Of a stretch of 64,000 bases of DNA, positions 7,532-15,356 are shown piece after piece. Made by a program: the position numbers and the translations under genes. Where the stretch lies: positions 14,239 to 78,238 of the forward strand of contig CBDCGI010000002.1 in NCBI GenBank assembly GCA_965216725.1, read 5' to 3'. Origin of the DNA: JACZUI01 sp965216725. Its GTDB lineage: Bacteria; Actinomycetota; Acidimicrobiia; Spongiisociales; ZC4RG35. The notes under the pieces are model-generated. The model worked only from the letters and a program-made list of their open reading frames with translations. It searched no databases and was not told the origin of the DNA. Numbering within the stretch: position 1 is the first letter of the stretch; every line of letters starts with the position of its first letter.

Positions 7532-8137
7532 ATGACGAAATGGACCGAAACTCAACTCGAGCGAGGAGCCAAAGGCGTCGCATACCGATCACAGCAACTG
7601 CTTTACACGACAGTTCTTCAGGTGCCGATGGGATTTCCCGGTCTCTTTGCCCAGCCTTACCAGACAGTCATTCGGAATTCATTCATTGAGTCGGCGCTGA
7701 CGAGCGCCCGGGTCCTGGCGTATTTCCTTCGGCCCAAACAGAGGGACGAGGATGCGCACTGGTCTCAGTACCAGCCCGAATATTCCGATCTTCCCGATCA
7801 GGACCTAACGGGGCGGATTGTCGGGGTGATCTCTGAGCATCTCTCTCATGGCACTCTCGGGTCGCGACATGGTGACCCTCATCCTGGCCATTGGCCGCTC
7901 GGTGAGTTATCGCTGACACTTGTTACCGGTGTTCATGACCTCGTTTCGACGCTGGATGAGAGCGCCAAACGCTGGTTTGGGCCACCTGACATCGAGAGGA
8001 CGTACGAAGAGCTTCTGGAGTCGCACCTAGAGAAGGCTCGAACCCAGGAAAGCGAGAACGAGAGCGTGAGACAACTAACCCTGGCTCTTCAGCGACACCT
8101 TGGCTGGGCAGGGGGACGAAGGCCGACATTTGGATGA
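7532..8137 (+). CDS. Hypothetical protein
   Basis: A 201-residue soluble protein with no domain I recognise. It opens with MTKWTETQLERGAKGVAYRS, has a hydrophobic patch LLYTTVLQVPMGFPGLFAQP, and ends in a charged helical segment rich in Glu and Arg before a short Gly/Arg tail. No signal peptide or membrane segment. The ATG at 7532 lacks a strong ribosome binding site; a GTG at 7472 in the same frame would add 20 residues and overlap the boundary motif. It fills the gap between motif copies 3 and 4 and stops 14 bp before copy 4. Confidence 0.6.
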   Translation: MTKWTETQLERGAKGVAYRSQQLLYTTVLQVPMGFPGLFAQPYQTVIRNSFIESALTSARVLAYFLRPKQRDEDAHWSQYQPEYSDLPDQDLTGRIVGVISEHLSHGTLGSRHGDPHPGHWPLGELSLTLVTGVHDLVSTLDESAKRWFGPPDIERTYEELLESHLEKARTQESENESVRQLTLALQRHLGWAGGRRPTFG

Positions 8138-8150
8138 GCCTACGTCTTGT

Positions 8151-8170
8151 CCACAAGTGCCGTTATGTGC
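8151..8170 (+). repeat. Boundary motif copy 4
   Basis: CCACAAGTGCCGTTATGTGC. The core GTGCCGTTATGTG is the best match to the consensus. It ends three bases before the stop codon of the leftward cupin pseudogene. Confidence 0.5.
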
Positions 8171-8172
8171 AT

Positions 8173-8538
8173 TCAGTCGGGCAGGGTGACAATCGCCACC
8201 ACCATCTCTTCGGTTCCCGTAACTCGGGTGATGTGACCCTTCCCGGAGGTGTCTTCAGCAAGCAGGATCGTTCCCGGCTCCAGGGGACGGACTTCGCCGT
8301 CGCTGGCCTCGATACTCCCTTGGCCTGATAGGTAGAAGGCGAGAACTCGACTCGGGGCGGGATGCCATTCCCCCTACCAGCCGGGTGGCACCCTTTCAAG
8401 CAGGTATCCGGTTGCCGGTTCCACAGGTGTCGTCAGGACAGGTGGAGCCGGCGGGAGGAAGTCCTCCTCAGCGAAGCCCGGCACCATCTCTTCGAAGTGC
8501 GAATCCCCTTCTTCATCCGCCCAAGTGCGCAACACCAT
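8173..8538 (-). pseudogene. Cupin-domain protein interrupted by an in-frame TAG
   Basis: Reading left from the ATG at 8536-8538, the frame gives a small cupin of about 121 codons: DEEGDSHFEEMVPGFAEEDF, a PPAPP segment, then PPGW, a TAG at 8374-8376, and in the same frame GEWHPAPSRVLAFYLSGQG, DGEVRPLEPGTILLAEDTSG and KGHITRVTG before the TGA at 8173. Small actinobacterial cupins of this kind continue straight through PPGW-x-G-D/E-WHPAP, so a single sense codon has become amber. Both sides remain well conserved, so the lesion is recent, or the codon is read through. Boundary motifs lie directly on both sides. Confidence 0.75.
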
Positions 8539-8567
8539 CACCACAAGCAAAAAGACTACGCGTCCAA

Positions 8568-8590
8568 AGCGACTGACATAGGTGCCGTTG
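8568..8590 (+). repeat. Boundary motif copy 5
   Basis: AGCGACTGACATAGGTGCCG followed by TTG. Matches the consensus over its whole left half. It lies between the cupin pseudogene start and the end of the MFS gene. Confidence 0.5.
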
Positions 8591-8597
8591 TTTACAG

Positions 8598-9851
8598 CTA
8601 ACCCCTGCCTCCTGCGATGAGTTTGGCTTCGGGTAGTGACTTGAGTCTGAGCATGGCAACGATTCCGACGATGGGACCCAGAGCGAGGACGGCGAAGGCC
8701 CAGGTCCATGTCACGGCTTCTTCGAGGAGGGGGATGATCCAGATGGTTGCTGCTGAGATACTGAAGCCGATGGCGATCTGCATGGTGAGGGCTGTGCCTA
8801 CGTGCGACTGGTCGCCTACCTCGGTCACGATTGCCGAGAACTGCGCCGAATCGGCTACCACCGTGAACCCCCAGATGAGGCCCACCACAGTGACCAGCCA
8901 AGTTGGCCCGTCGAATAGAAGGCCGATACCGAGGCAACACAGACCCGAGATGGCGAGCATCAGGGCCGTGAAGTTGGTCCGACCCCAGCGATCAGCGACA
9001 TATCCGCCCACCCAGGAACCGAGCGCACCGACCGTTATCACCGCCCATGTCACGAACGCCGCTAGGGGAAGAGCCGTCCGACCGGAGGCTTCGAGATGAT
9101 CGCCAAAAAAGATCAGGAACCAGGCAGCCATCGCGAACAGCTCCCACATGTGCCCGAAGTATCCGATTGAGGCCAGTCGAACTCCGCGGTTGGCGAACAC
9201 CCGACCAATCTGACGAGGGTCGAAAACAGTTGCAGGGAACTCGAAAGGGCCATCCTTCACCGAGTAGGCAACGACACCCCCAATGATCGACATCGCGGTG
9301 GTCGCATAGATCACGCTCTTCCAGTCAATCCCCCCAAGAGCGTTCGCAAGGTGGGGACTGGCGTTACCGAAGATGATCCCCGCTGCGAGAACACCGAGAG
9401 CAAACCCCCGACCCTTCCGATACCAGGTGGATATCAGCTTGAACGAAGGCGGATAAACGCCAGCGATGAAGAACCCGGTGATGAAACGAAGTGGTACCCC
9501 CAGTTCAACCCCTCCAGACCAGATCAGACCAAGATTCGCAACACCAGCACCTAGGCAGCCCACCAGCATCACCAACTGTGGTCTCACCCTGTCGGCAACA
9601 TTCAACACTGACGACACCACCGCCCCCAAAACGAAGCCCAGAATCACACTTATCGTGAGCCACGCCTTCCCAGTCCCCGACAACCCCCATACCTCTGTCA
9701 ACTGAGGGACCACAGCCGTCGCCGAGAACCAAGTCGAAATCCCGAATATGAGAGCGATCGTCAGAAGCAGAAGAGGACGACCACGACCATCAGGATCAAC
9801 AGCCTCACCCACACCAACGCTCGAAACCACCATCCCAGTCAACCTACGCAA
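8598..9851 (-). CDS. Major facilitator superfamily transporter
   Basis: A 417-residue membrane protein with twelve predicted hydrophobic segments starting at PLLLLTIALIFGISTWFSAT. The loop between segments 2 and 3 carries a weak family motif (NVADRVRPQL), and YVADRWGRTNFTAL is the equivalent loop in the second half. STWYRKGRGFALG after segment 5 is also typical of MFS. The overall look is nitrate/anion or drug transporter-like, but the substrate cannot be assigned. Nearby in-frame starts at MVVSS would shorten it by six residues. The gene is divergent from the aminopeptidase at 9931, with about 80 bp between for both promoters. Confidence 0.85.
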   Translation of the reverse strand: MRRLTGMVVSSVGVGEAVDPDGRGRPLLLLTIALIFGISTWFSATAVVPQLTEVWGLSGTGKAWLTISVILGFVLGAVVSSVLNVADRVRPQLVMLVGCLGAGVANLGLIWSGGVELGVPLRFITGFFIAGVYPPSFKLISTWYRKGRGFALGVLAAGIIFGNASPHLANALGGIDWKSVIYATTAMSIIGGVVAYSVKDGPFEFPATVFDPRQIGRVFANRGVRLASIGYFGHMWELFAMAAWFLIFFGDHLEASGRTALPLAAFVTWAVITVGALGSWVGGYVADRWGRTNFTALMLAISGLCCLGIGLLFDGPTWLVTVVGLIWGFTVVADSAQFSAIVTEVGDQSHVGTALTMQIAIGFSISAATIWIIPLLEEAVTWTWAFAVLALGPIVGIVAMLRLKSLPEAKLIAGGRG

Positions 9852-9930
9852 CGGTCACTAGCCAGCACCTGACCACCGCTTCTTGTTGGGCCAAAGCTAT
9901 GTTTCTGACCTCGTGTTAGAAGGAGGATCG

Positions 9931-11163
9931 TTGCCGAGGCCGGAGTTGTTGGAGAAGTACGCCGCGGTCGTGGTCGGTGTTGGGCTTGGTGTGGAGAAGG
10001 GCGATCGGTTGGTCATTTCTTCGCCGGTTCAGCTTCCGGAGTTCACCCGCATTCTGGTCGCGACTGCATATGAGAAGGGCGCCGAATCGGTTGATGTCCT
10101 CTGGCAGGACGATGACGTTCGCAGGGCCCGTTTCGTTCACGGCTCTGAGGAAGCTGCCGCTGCCGTGAGTGGTGACAGTCAGTTTCGGATGACCGGATTC
10201 GAAGCCGGTGCATCGTATTTGTGGGTCCTCGCAGAAGATCCATCAGCGTTCGCCGGTGTTGACATGGCAAGGGTTCAACAGCACCAGAAAGCAAATGGAG
10301 CATTCATCAAACCGGCAACGGATGCCATGGGAGCTGAAGATTTCCCTTGGAGTGTGATCGCGGCTCCAATCCCGTCATGGAACTCGTCAGTCTTCCCAGA
10401 AGCGGACTGGGCCGAAGCTGAAGAGCTGATGTGGGCTGCCATCTTTCGAGCCTGCCGCATCCACGAAGACGATCCCGTCTCTGCATGGCAACAGCACCTC
10501 TCAGACCTCAAGAAACGCCGTGGGTACCTCACAGAACGACAGTTCCACCAACTCCGGTATGAGGGACCAGGAACAGACCTCGTCGTTGGGATGATCGACG
10601 GGTTCAAATGGCAAGGCGGTGGCGCAAAGACTCCTTCGGGACGCCCATTCGCGCCGAACATTCCAACCGAAGAGGTCTTCACATCGCCGCACAGGATGAA
10701 AGCTGACGGGCGTATACAGGCGAGCAAACCACTGAGTTTTTTTGGCGACATCATTGACGACTTCGCACTTCAACTCTCGGGCGGCCAAGTGGTCGAAGCG
10801 ACGGCCAATCGAGGGCAAGAAGTCCTCGAACGGGTGTTGGGCACCGACGAAGGCTCAATCAGATTCGGCGAAACGGCAATGGTCCCTCAATCGGGAGCCG
10901 TGGCCGCCGAGGCACTGATCTGGAACAACATGTTGTACGACGAAAACGACGCCTGCCACATAGCACTCGGCCAATCCTTCGCCTCTTGCCTCGAAGGAGC
11001 ATCAGAAATGTCCAACGCTGAACAACTCGAAGCAGGACTCAACCAGAGCAGCCTCCACATTGATTTCGTCGTCGGCTCTAAAGAACTGAGCGTGTTCGGA
11101 ATACACCAAGACGGAACCGAGGAACCGATCATCAACAAAGGCGAATGGGGATTCACGGTTTGA
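9931..11163 (+). CDS. M29-family aminopeptidase
   Basis: A 410-residue metallopeptidase. The TTG at 9931 is preceded at four bases by a near-perfect Shine-Dalgarno (AGAAGGAGG), which decides the start. PRPELLEKYAAVVVGVGLGV is the typical N-terminus of the AmpS/PepS/AmpT family. Family metal ligands are visible: Glu in FGETAMVP, Tyr/Asp/Glu and His in YDENDACHIALGQS, and His/Asp in LHIDFVVGS. It should remove N-terminal residues from peptides in the cytoplasm using two metal ions. Codon choice drifts from G/T-rich to C/A-rich along the gene. Confidence 0.9.
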   Translation: MPRPELLEKYAAVVVGVGLGVEKGDRLVISSPVQLPEFTRILVATAYEKGAESVDVLWQDDDVRRARFVHGSEEAAAAVSGDSQFRMTGFEAGASYLWVLAEDPSAFAGVDMARVQQHQKANGAFIKPATDAMGAEDFPWSVIAAPIPSWNSSVFPEADWAEAEELMWAAIFRACRIHEDDPVSAWQQHLSDLKKRRGYLTERQFHQLRYEGPGTDLVVGMIDGFKWQGGGAKTPSGRPFAPNIPTEEVFTSPHRMKADGRIQASKPLSFFGDIIDDFALQLSGGQVVEATANRGQEVLERVLGTDEGSIRFGETAMVPQSGAVAAEALIWNNMLYDENDACHIALGQSFASCLEGASEMSNAEQLEAGLNQSSLHIDFVVGSKELSVFGIHQDGTEEPIINKGEWGFTV

Positions 11164-11189
11164 AGATCAGCAGCCAACCCACAACCGGC

Positions 11190-12535
11190 TGGGAGGCATG
11201 ATTTGTCTCGTGTGGCGCCCACCGGTCGGGCGGTGGAACTCCTGTTGAGCTGTTAGCGCCAGCTCGGTCGGGTCCGTTCCGCCGTTCCGGTTGGGCTGCC
11301 ACCCCTTCGCCATTTACGAGAAAGGGGCGGCGATGAGAATCGTAGAAGTCACTGGTGGTGTGGACACCCATGCCGACCACCGTATGGCAGCAGCAGTCGA
11401 TGGCAACGGTGGGTTGTTGGGTGTCGAATCGTTCCCAGCTACCGAAGCCCGATATGAGGGCCTGTTGGTCTGGTTGGCCGATCATGGTGAGGTGGTCAGG
11501 GTTGGTGTTGAGGGCACCGGTTCGTGGGGTGTCGGCCTGACCCGATTCCTCCACGACCATGACGTGAACGTTGTGGAGGTTGACCGTCCGAACCGGCAGC
11601 AGCGTCGCCGAGTCGGCAAGAGCGATCCGACCGATGCGGTGTCCGCGGCCAGAGCTGCCCTGTCGGGGACAGCAACCACCACACCGAAGGCGAGGAACGG
11701 TGCTGTCGAAGAGATGCGTGTTCCCCTCGTTGCCAGAAGGTCGGCTCGGGAGCAGCGGATCCAGACCCTGAACCAGCTGCGACATCTCGTGTTCTGTGCT
11801 CCGGAACCGATCAGGGTCCGATTCAAGGATCGGCCCAAGACTGGTTGATCAACGAGGCAGCTGCCATGAGACCCCGGGAGGGTTCCGACCGGATCACCTA
11901 TCGGACCAGCCTGGTCATCCGTTCGTTGGCTCGACGTATCAAACATCTCGACGCCGAAATGGAGACCATCGACCAGACCCTCCACACGTTGATCGAAGAG
12001 ACGGCTCCTTCGCTGCTCGGCTTGTATGGGGTGGGAGTCGACACTGCCGCCAGTCTGCTGGTTGCTGCCGGCGACAACCCAGACCGACTCAAGAGTGAAC
12101 GGTCGTGGGCTCACCTCTGCGGAGTCACCCCCATCCCCGCTTCATCAGGCAAAATGACCCGGCATCGGCTCAACCGGCGAGGAGACCGTCACGCCAACTC
12201 GGCGTTGTATCGGATCGTTCTCACCCGAATGAGCTCTGACCAACGGACCCGGACTTATGTGGCCAGGAGACGAGCCCAAGGGCTCACCACACCCGAGATC
12301 ATGCGGTGTCTAAAACGCTACGTAGCTAGAGAAACCTTCAAACACATCACCTGAAACTTGGGTGAGGGTCTGACCCGATAAACCGGCTGACGCACTCCAG
12401 TGCTGTCCTGATAATGACCTGTCGACCCCACCCACACTCTCGGCGACCCTTTGACCTAATAAGAGCCTGCCCACCAACCGGTGTGGCCCCTCCCAGTCCT
12501 GTCCACAACCGCCCGGCACCTTGACATAAGAGATT
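11190..12535 (+). mobile_element. Second IS110-family element, inactivated
   Basis: This element surrounds the frameshifted transposase at 11333-12354. About 140 non-coding bases precede it (with GGTCGGG repeats that could fold into a bridge RNA) and about 180 follow, ending near CTTGACATAAGAGATT at 12521-12536, similar to the right end of the first element. The left border is not marked by any repeat and is a guess. The transposase is too different from the first element for the two to be copies of one another. Confidence 0.55.
11333..12354 (+). pseudogene. IS110-family transposase with a one-base frameshift
   Basis: The N-terminal part (11333-11848) has the DEDD start GGVDTHADHRMAA, then VGVEGTGSWG and GKSDPTDAVSAARA. 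It stops after FKDRPKTG at a TGA (11846-11848). The C-terminal part continues in the -1 frame from 11845 as LINEAAAM and carries LYGVGVDTAASLL and PASSGKMTRHRLNRRGDRHAN (catalytic Ser region) to the TGA at 12352-12354. One missing T near 11845 explains the break. Together the halves make a normal family length. The ATG at 11333 has a good ribosome binding site (AAAGGGGCGG). Confidence 0.85.
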
Positions 12536-12549
12536 CATTACGCGCTGTC

Positions 12550-12576
12550 AGCACGCGGACACATGTGCCGTTATAT
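12550..12576 (+). repeat. Boundary motif copy 6
   Basis: AGCACGCGGACACATGTGCC then GTTATAT. Contains the self-complementary CACATGTG. It lies between the right end of the second IS110 element and the stop of the leftward esterase gene. Confidence 0.5.
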
Positions 12577-12598
12577 CCCCATGATCGAACCGTTCTGG

Positions 12599-13528
12599 CT
12601 ATGAGTTGAGATGTCGATCGAGGAATTCACCGACCTTGTTGAAGGTGAAGGTCAATTCGTCACTGGTCACCGATGTCAGCTCGAACGCGTGGCCCACGTC
12701 GGGCAGTAGAACCAGCTCGACTTCTACACCTGCTTCCTCCAATGCTGCGGCGAATCGTTGTGACATGACACTTGGAACGTCTGTGTCGGCGGTCCCGTGC
12801 ACGAGGATGAAGGGTGGCTCAGTGCCGTCGATCTGGACTATCGGTGACATCTCTTCTAAGCGTTCAACCGGTATCTCCTCCCAAGGTGCACCCCAGAACA
12901 ACTCCAGGTTGTCGAAGTCGGAAGGCGGGAAGTCGTCCACGCTGGTGAAGTCGAAAAAGCCGTAGAGGATGACCGCTGCGCCTATCGCGTTGGCAGGCAG
13001 GGGTTCGTTGGGACAGTCTTCCGAGTAGATGCTGGGGTCGTTGGCCGTAGCGACCATCGACGCCAGATAGCCGCCTGCCGAGCCACCCCACACCACTACA
13101 CGATCGGAGTCGAACCCGTATTCATCTGCGTTCTGGTGAACCCACGCCAGCGCACAGAACGAATCCTCCACCTGCACTGGATAACCACCATGGTCGGGGG
13201 TCAGTCGATAGTTAGTTGCGACGAAAGCGAACCCGTTCTCGGCGTAGTACCGGCCAATACGGCTGTAGAGAGCCTTGGAATTCGAACGGAACGCGCCTCC
13301 ATGAATGGCCAGGATGGTCGGAACAGGCTCCCCTGTTGACTCTGGGAGATACACGTCCAAGATATGCCTGAACTCGTTATCCCAGTAGGGAACATTCTCG
13401 AACACTTCGAACGACGATGAGGCTTCCGCCGCCTCCGATGATGAGGAACTTCCACCATCTCCATCTGAGCAACCAGCAGCCAGAAGAGCCAGTCCCACAA
13501 GCACTGAACGCGTTCCTCGAACCCTCAA
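12599..13528 (-). CDS. Lipoprotein alpha/beta-hydrolase (esterase)
   Basis: A 309-residue secreted lipoprotein with signal SVLVGLALLAAGC (Cys20) and a Ser/Glu linker. The hydrolase core has the hormone-sensitive-lipase-type oxyanion motif HGGAF (76-80), nucleophile elbow GGSAGG (Ser150), the acid region GTADTDVP and catalytic His in VGHAFE. LDVYLPES before the oxyanion motif is common in BD-FAE-like esterases and kynurenine formamidase relatives. It likely cleaves carboxyl esters at the cell surface. Single-gene unit; it stops 22 bp from boundary motif copy 6. Confidence 0.88.
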   Translation of the reverse strand: MRVRGTRSVLVGLALLAAGCSDGDGGSSSSSEAAEASSSFEVFENVPYWDNEFRHILDVYLPESTGEPVPTILAIHGGAFRSNSKALYSRIGRYYAENGFAFVATNYRLTPDHGGYPVQVEDSFCALAWVHQNADEYGFDSDRVVVWGGSAGGYLASMVATANDPSIYSEDCPNEPLPANAIGAAVILYGFFDFTSVDDFPPSDFDNLELFWGAPWEEIPVERLEEMSPIVQIDGTEPPFILVHGTADTDVPSVMSQRFAAALEEAGVEVELVLLPDVGHAFELTSVTSDELTFTFNKVGEFLDRHLNS

Positions 13529-13681
13529 CCAGAACCCTCCCTAGATAGACGAAAGACCAGGCTTCCGAAACCTACGCGAACCATTCGCCCGACTGGCACA
13601 ATCGTCCGGGGAGGTGTCTAAGAGCGACGGCCGACCTAGCTAAACCGCTCCACAACCGGCAATGTATCCGACGGCACATTG

Positions 13682-13749
13682 GTGCCTGATTGAGACATGG
13701 GCGTGCGCTGCGGGGTGCTCGTAGGGTGGGGATGCCGACTGGTCGGCTC
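13682..13749 (+). mobile_element. Orphan IS110 left end (remnant)
   Basis: This 68-bp stretch matches the left end of the intact IS110 element (6024-6092) almost base for base, from GTGCCTGATTGAGAC to ACTGGTCGGCTC, with about seven differences and one gap. No transposase or right end follows. It is the trace of a related element that left or was deleted. Confidence 0.8.
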
Positions 13750-13935
13750 CCAGTCCTATATCGGGCAGAGAACACTCCCGGCCCTGGGTACGACCACATC
13801 GCCTACGGGGTCATACTCGACGCCCCCGATGCGACCCCCAAACAGGTCGCCTACTTTGACAGACGGCGTGAGGAGTCTTCCCCAGTCGGAGACACTCTGG
13901 CAAGAAATGTCCACAAGACTCTCGAATTCGTCTGA
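13750..13935 (+). pseudogene. C-terminal fragment of an unidentified protein
   Basis: An open frame of 61 codons starts exactly where the IS110 left-end homology stops and ends at the TGA at 13933-13935. It reads PVLYRAENTPGPGYDHIAYG at first and ends NVHKTLEFV. Codon third positions are mostly G or C, as in real genes of this window. There is no start codon apart from those inside the IS remnant. I read it as the tail of a gene cut by an IS event; the family is not recognised. Confidence 0.45.
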
Positions 13936-13951
13936 GACTCGAACTGCAAAT

Positions 13952-13972
13952 GGTGCCGCTATGTATGTGCGG
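13952..13972 (+). repeat. Boundary motif copy 7 (weaker)
   Basis: GGTGCCGCTATGTATGTGCG: agrees with the right half of the motif only. It lies seven bases before a 12-base copy of the tRNA-Lys 3' end. Confidence 0.35.
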
Positions 13973-13978
13973 TCTCGT

Positions 13979-13990
13979 GGGGACCCACCG
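13979..13990 (+). repeat. 12-bp match to the tRNA-Lys 3' end
   Basis: GGGGACCCACCG is identical to 4182-4193, which spans the acceptor 3' strand of the tRNA-Lys and the first bases after it. It is in the same orientation and could be the far attachment site of an integrated segment, but it is short. Confidence 0.3.
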
Positions 13991-14110
13991 TGAGATCCGG
14001 GCACGGGTAGATTCTCACCGTCGGACGCGTCCTGATCGTATAGCGCGCACCTCGCCGGTGTCGGCCGTCATCCTCGCCTTCACTCCGACTCCGAGGCAAT
14101 GGACCTTCAT

Positions 14111-15193
14111 TCAGCCGCAAAAAATGGTGACAACTCCTGTGTGTTGCGGATCACCCGGCCTCCACGAGTCCAATTGGGAGCCCCCAGGGGTGAGCACATT
14201 CCGATATTCGGTGATGTCGTAATAGGTCGAAGTGAAGGTCACGTAGCCTTTCCCCTTCCACGGGAACCGTCTCTCCTCCGATGTGTCAGCGGTCACATTT
14301 GTGGCGTCAACTTCAACGTTGGCGCCGGTGAGGCCGGAAAGATATGCGGCTTCGAGCCGTTCCACGCGCCCACTTTCGTCAGCCAACTTGTAGGCATTGA
14401 TCCCGACGACTGCCTTGCCGTCAAACGTCATGCCTACGTCGATATCGATCGACCAATACCTCATCTCCACGTCGCCAGGGTCTCCGAAAGGCACATCAAG
14501 ATAAAACGTTGTCACTGTCCTGAATGGCACGCCCTCGGGAGCGACGAAGCATTGGCCAACAGCGTCGACAAAGGACTCGCTACCGAGGTAGTCCGCGAGG
14601 CTCTCGCCCTCGTATGAGCCGGCGTAGCCGTAACCCAACTGCGCATCGAACGACCGGCATCCGTAGGCCAACAGGGCTTCACAATCTGCGCTCGAACGAG
14701 TCGGCTCAACTCGGACGTATAGACCCGAGACTTTGGGCAGGCCGCTGACAATGACCAGAGGTTCACCGGGTTTGAGGCAGTCCACGAGGTCGTCAACGAA
14801 ATCCTCACTCTCACCTGGCGTAGGTAGATCCTCACCCTGGCCCCAACGAATGTCGCGAGGTGACCACTGCTCGTTGTTCATAACACTGCTGCTGCCGCGC
14901 CATTGAAGATCTTCGCAGGAGAGAGGAGTCTCGTCCTGCTGAGATAGTGCCTCTCCATCTCCGGTCGCATCGTCTTGGCGATTCGATCCGGACGGGTCTG
15001 AGGTCTCCTCCGAGCCCGATGAGTCGGCTTCATCCGACTGGTCGTCCCTGTCACCGGCCTCCCCGCTCAGAGGCGCTTGCGCTTGCCCACTTTCGGCTGA
15101 CTCATCGGCGGTGTCATCGCTGAGAAACAAAACGAAGCCGCCGATCGCCACCGCGAAGCCCAAGCCGACCGCCACGATTGCTGCCCGGCTCAT
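14111..15193 (-). CDS. Membrane-anchored extracellular protein, unknown function
   Basis: A 360-residue protein with one N-terminal membrane segment (AAIVAVGLGFAVAIGGFVLF). A strongly acidic linker of about 75 residues rich in Ser, Asp, Glu and Gln follows, then a folded domain of about 250 residues with four or five Cys that could form disulfides outside the cell. No catalytic motif is recognised. It stands alone; the nearest rightward gene starts 164 bp away. The low-complexity linker suggests it crosses the cell-wall layer. Confidence 0.75.
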   Translation of the reverse strand: MSRAAIVAVGLGFAVAIGGFVLFLSDDTADESAESGQAQAPLSGEAGDRDDQSDEADSSGSEETSDPSGSNRQDDATGDGEALSQQDETPLSCEDLQWRGSSSVMNNEQWSPRDIRWGQGEDLPTPGESEDFVDDLVDCLKPGEPLVIVSGLPKVSGLYVRVEPTRSSADCEALLAYGCRSFDAQLGYGYAGSYEGESLADYLGSESFVDAVGQCFVAPEGVPFRTVTTFYLDVPFGDPGDVEMRYWSIDIDVGMTFDGKAVVGINAYKLADESGRVERLEAAYLSGLTGANVEVDATNVTADTSEERRFPWKGKGYVTFTSTYYDITEYRNVLTPGGSQLDSWRPGDPQHTGVVTIFCG

Positions 15194-15356
15194 CGGCCCT
15201 CACTCCCTGTCGCTGCCCACACCGATGCGACGCTACCGGATGACACGAGAGGACACGGCTTGAAGTCCAGATTCAGAGAATCCAAGTCGTCACGGTCTTC
15301 ATCCGTCGGATAGCGGAACGGAGTAGACATCAGTTGCTCTAATGCGGAGGTGACTG

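Noticed and set aside
11841..11850. Programmed -1 frameshift in the second IS110 transposase
   Set aside because: There is no slippery heptamer and the family normally uses a single frame; a one-base deletion is simpler.
13756..14004. Leftward open frame opposite the 61-codon fragment
   Set aside because: Its protein has no domain character, its third positions are less GC-rich than the + frame, and part of it only reverse-translates a tRNA-like end.
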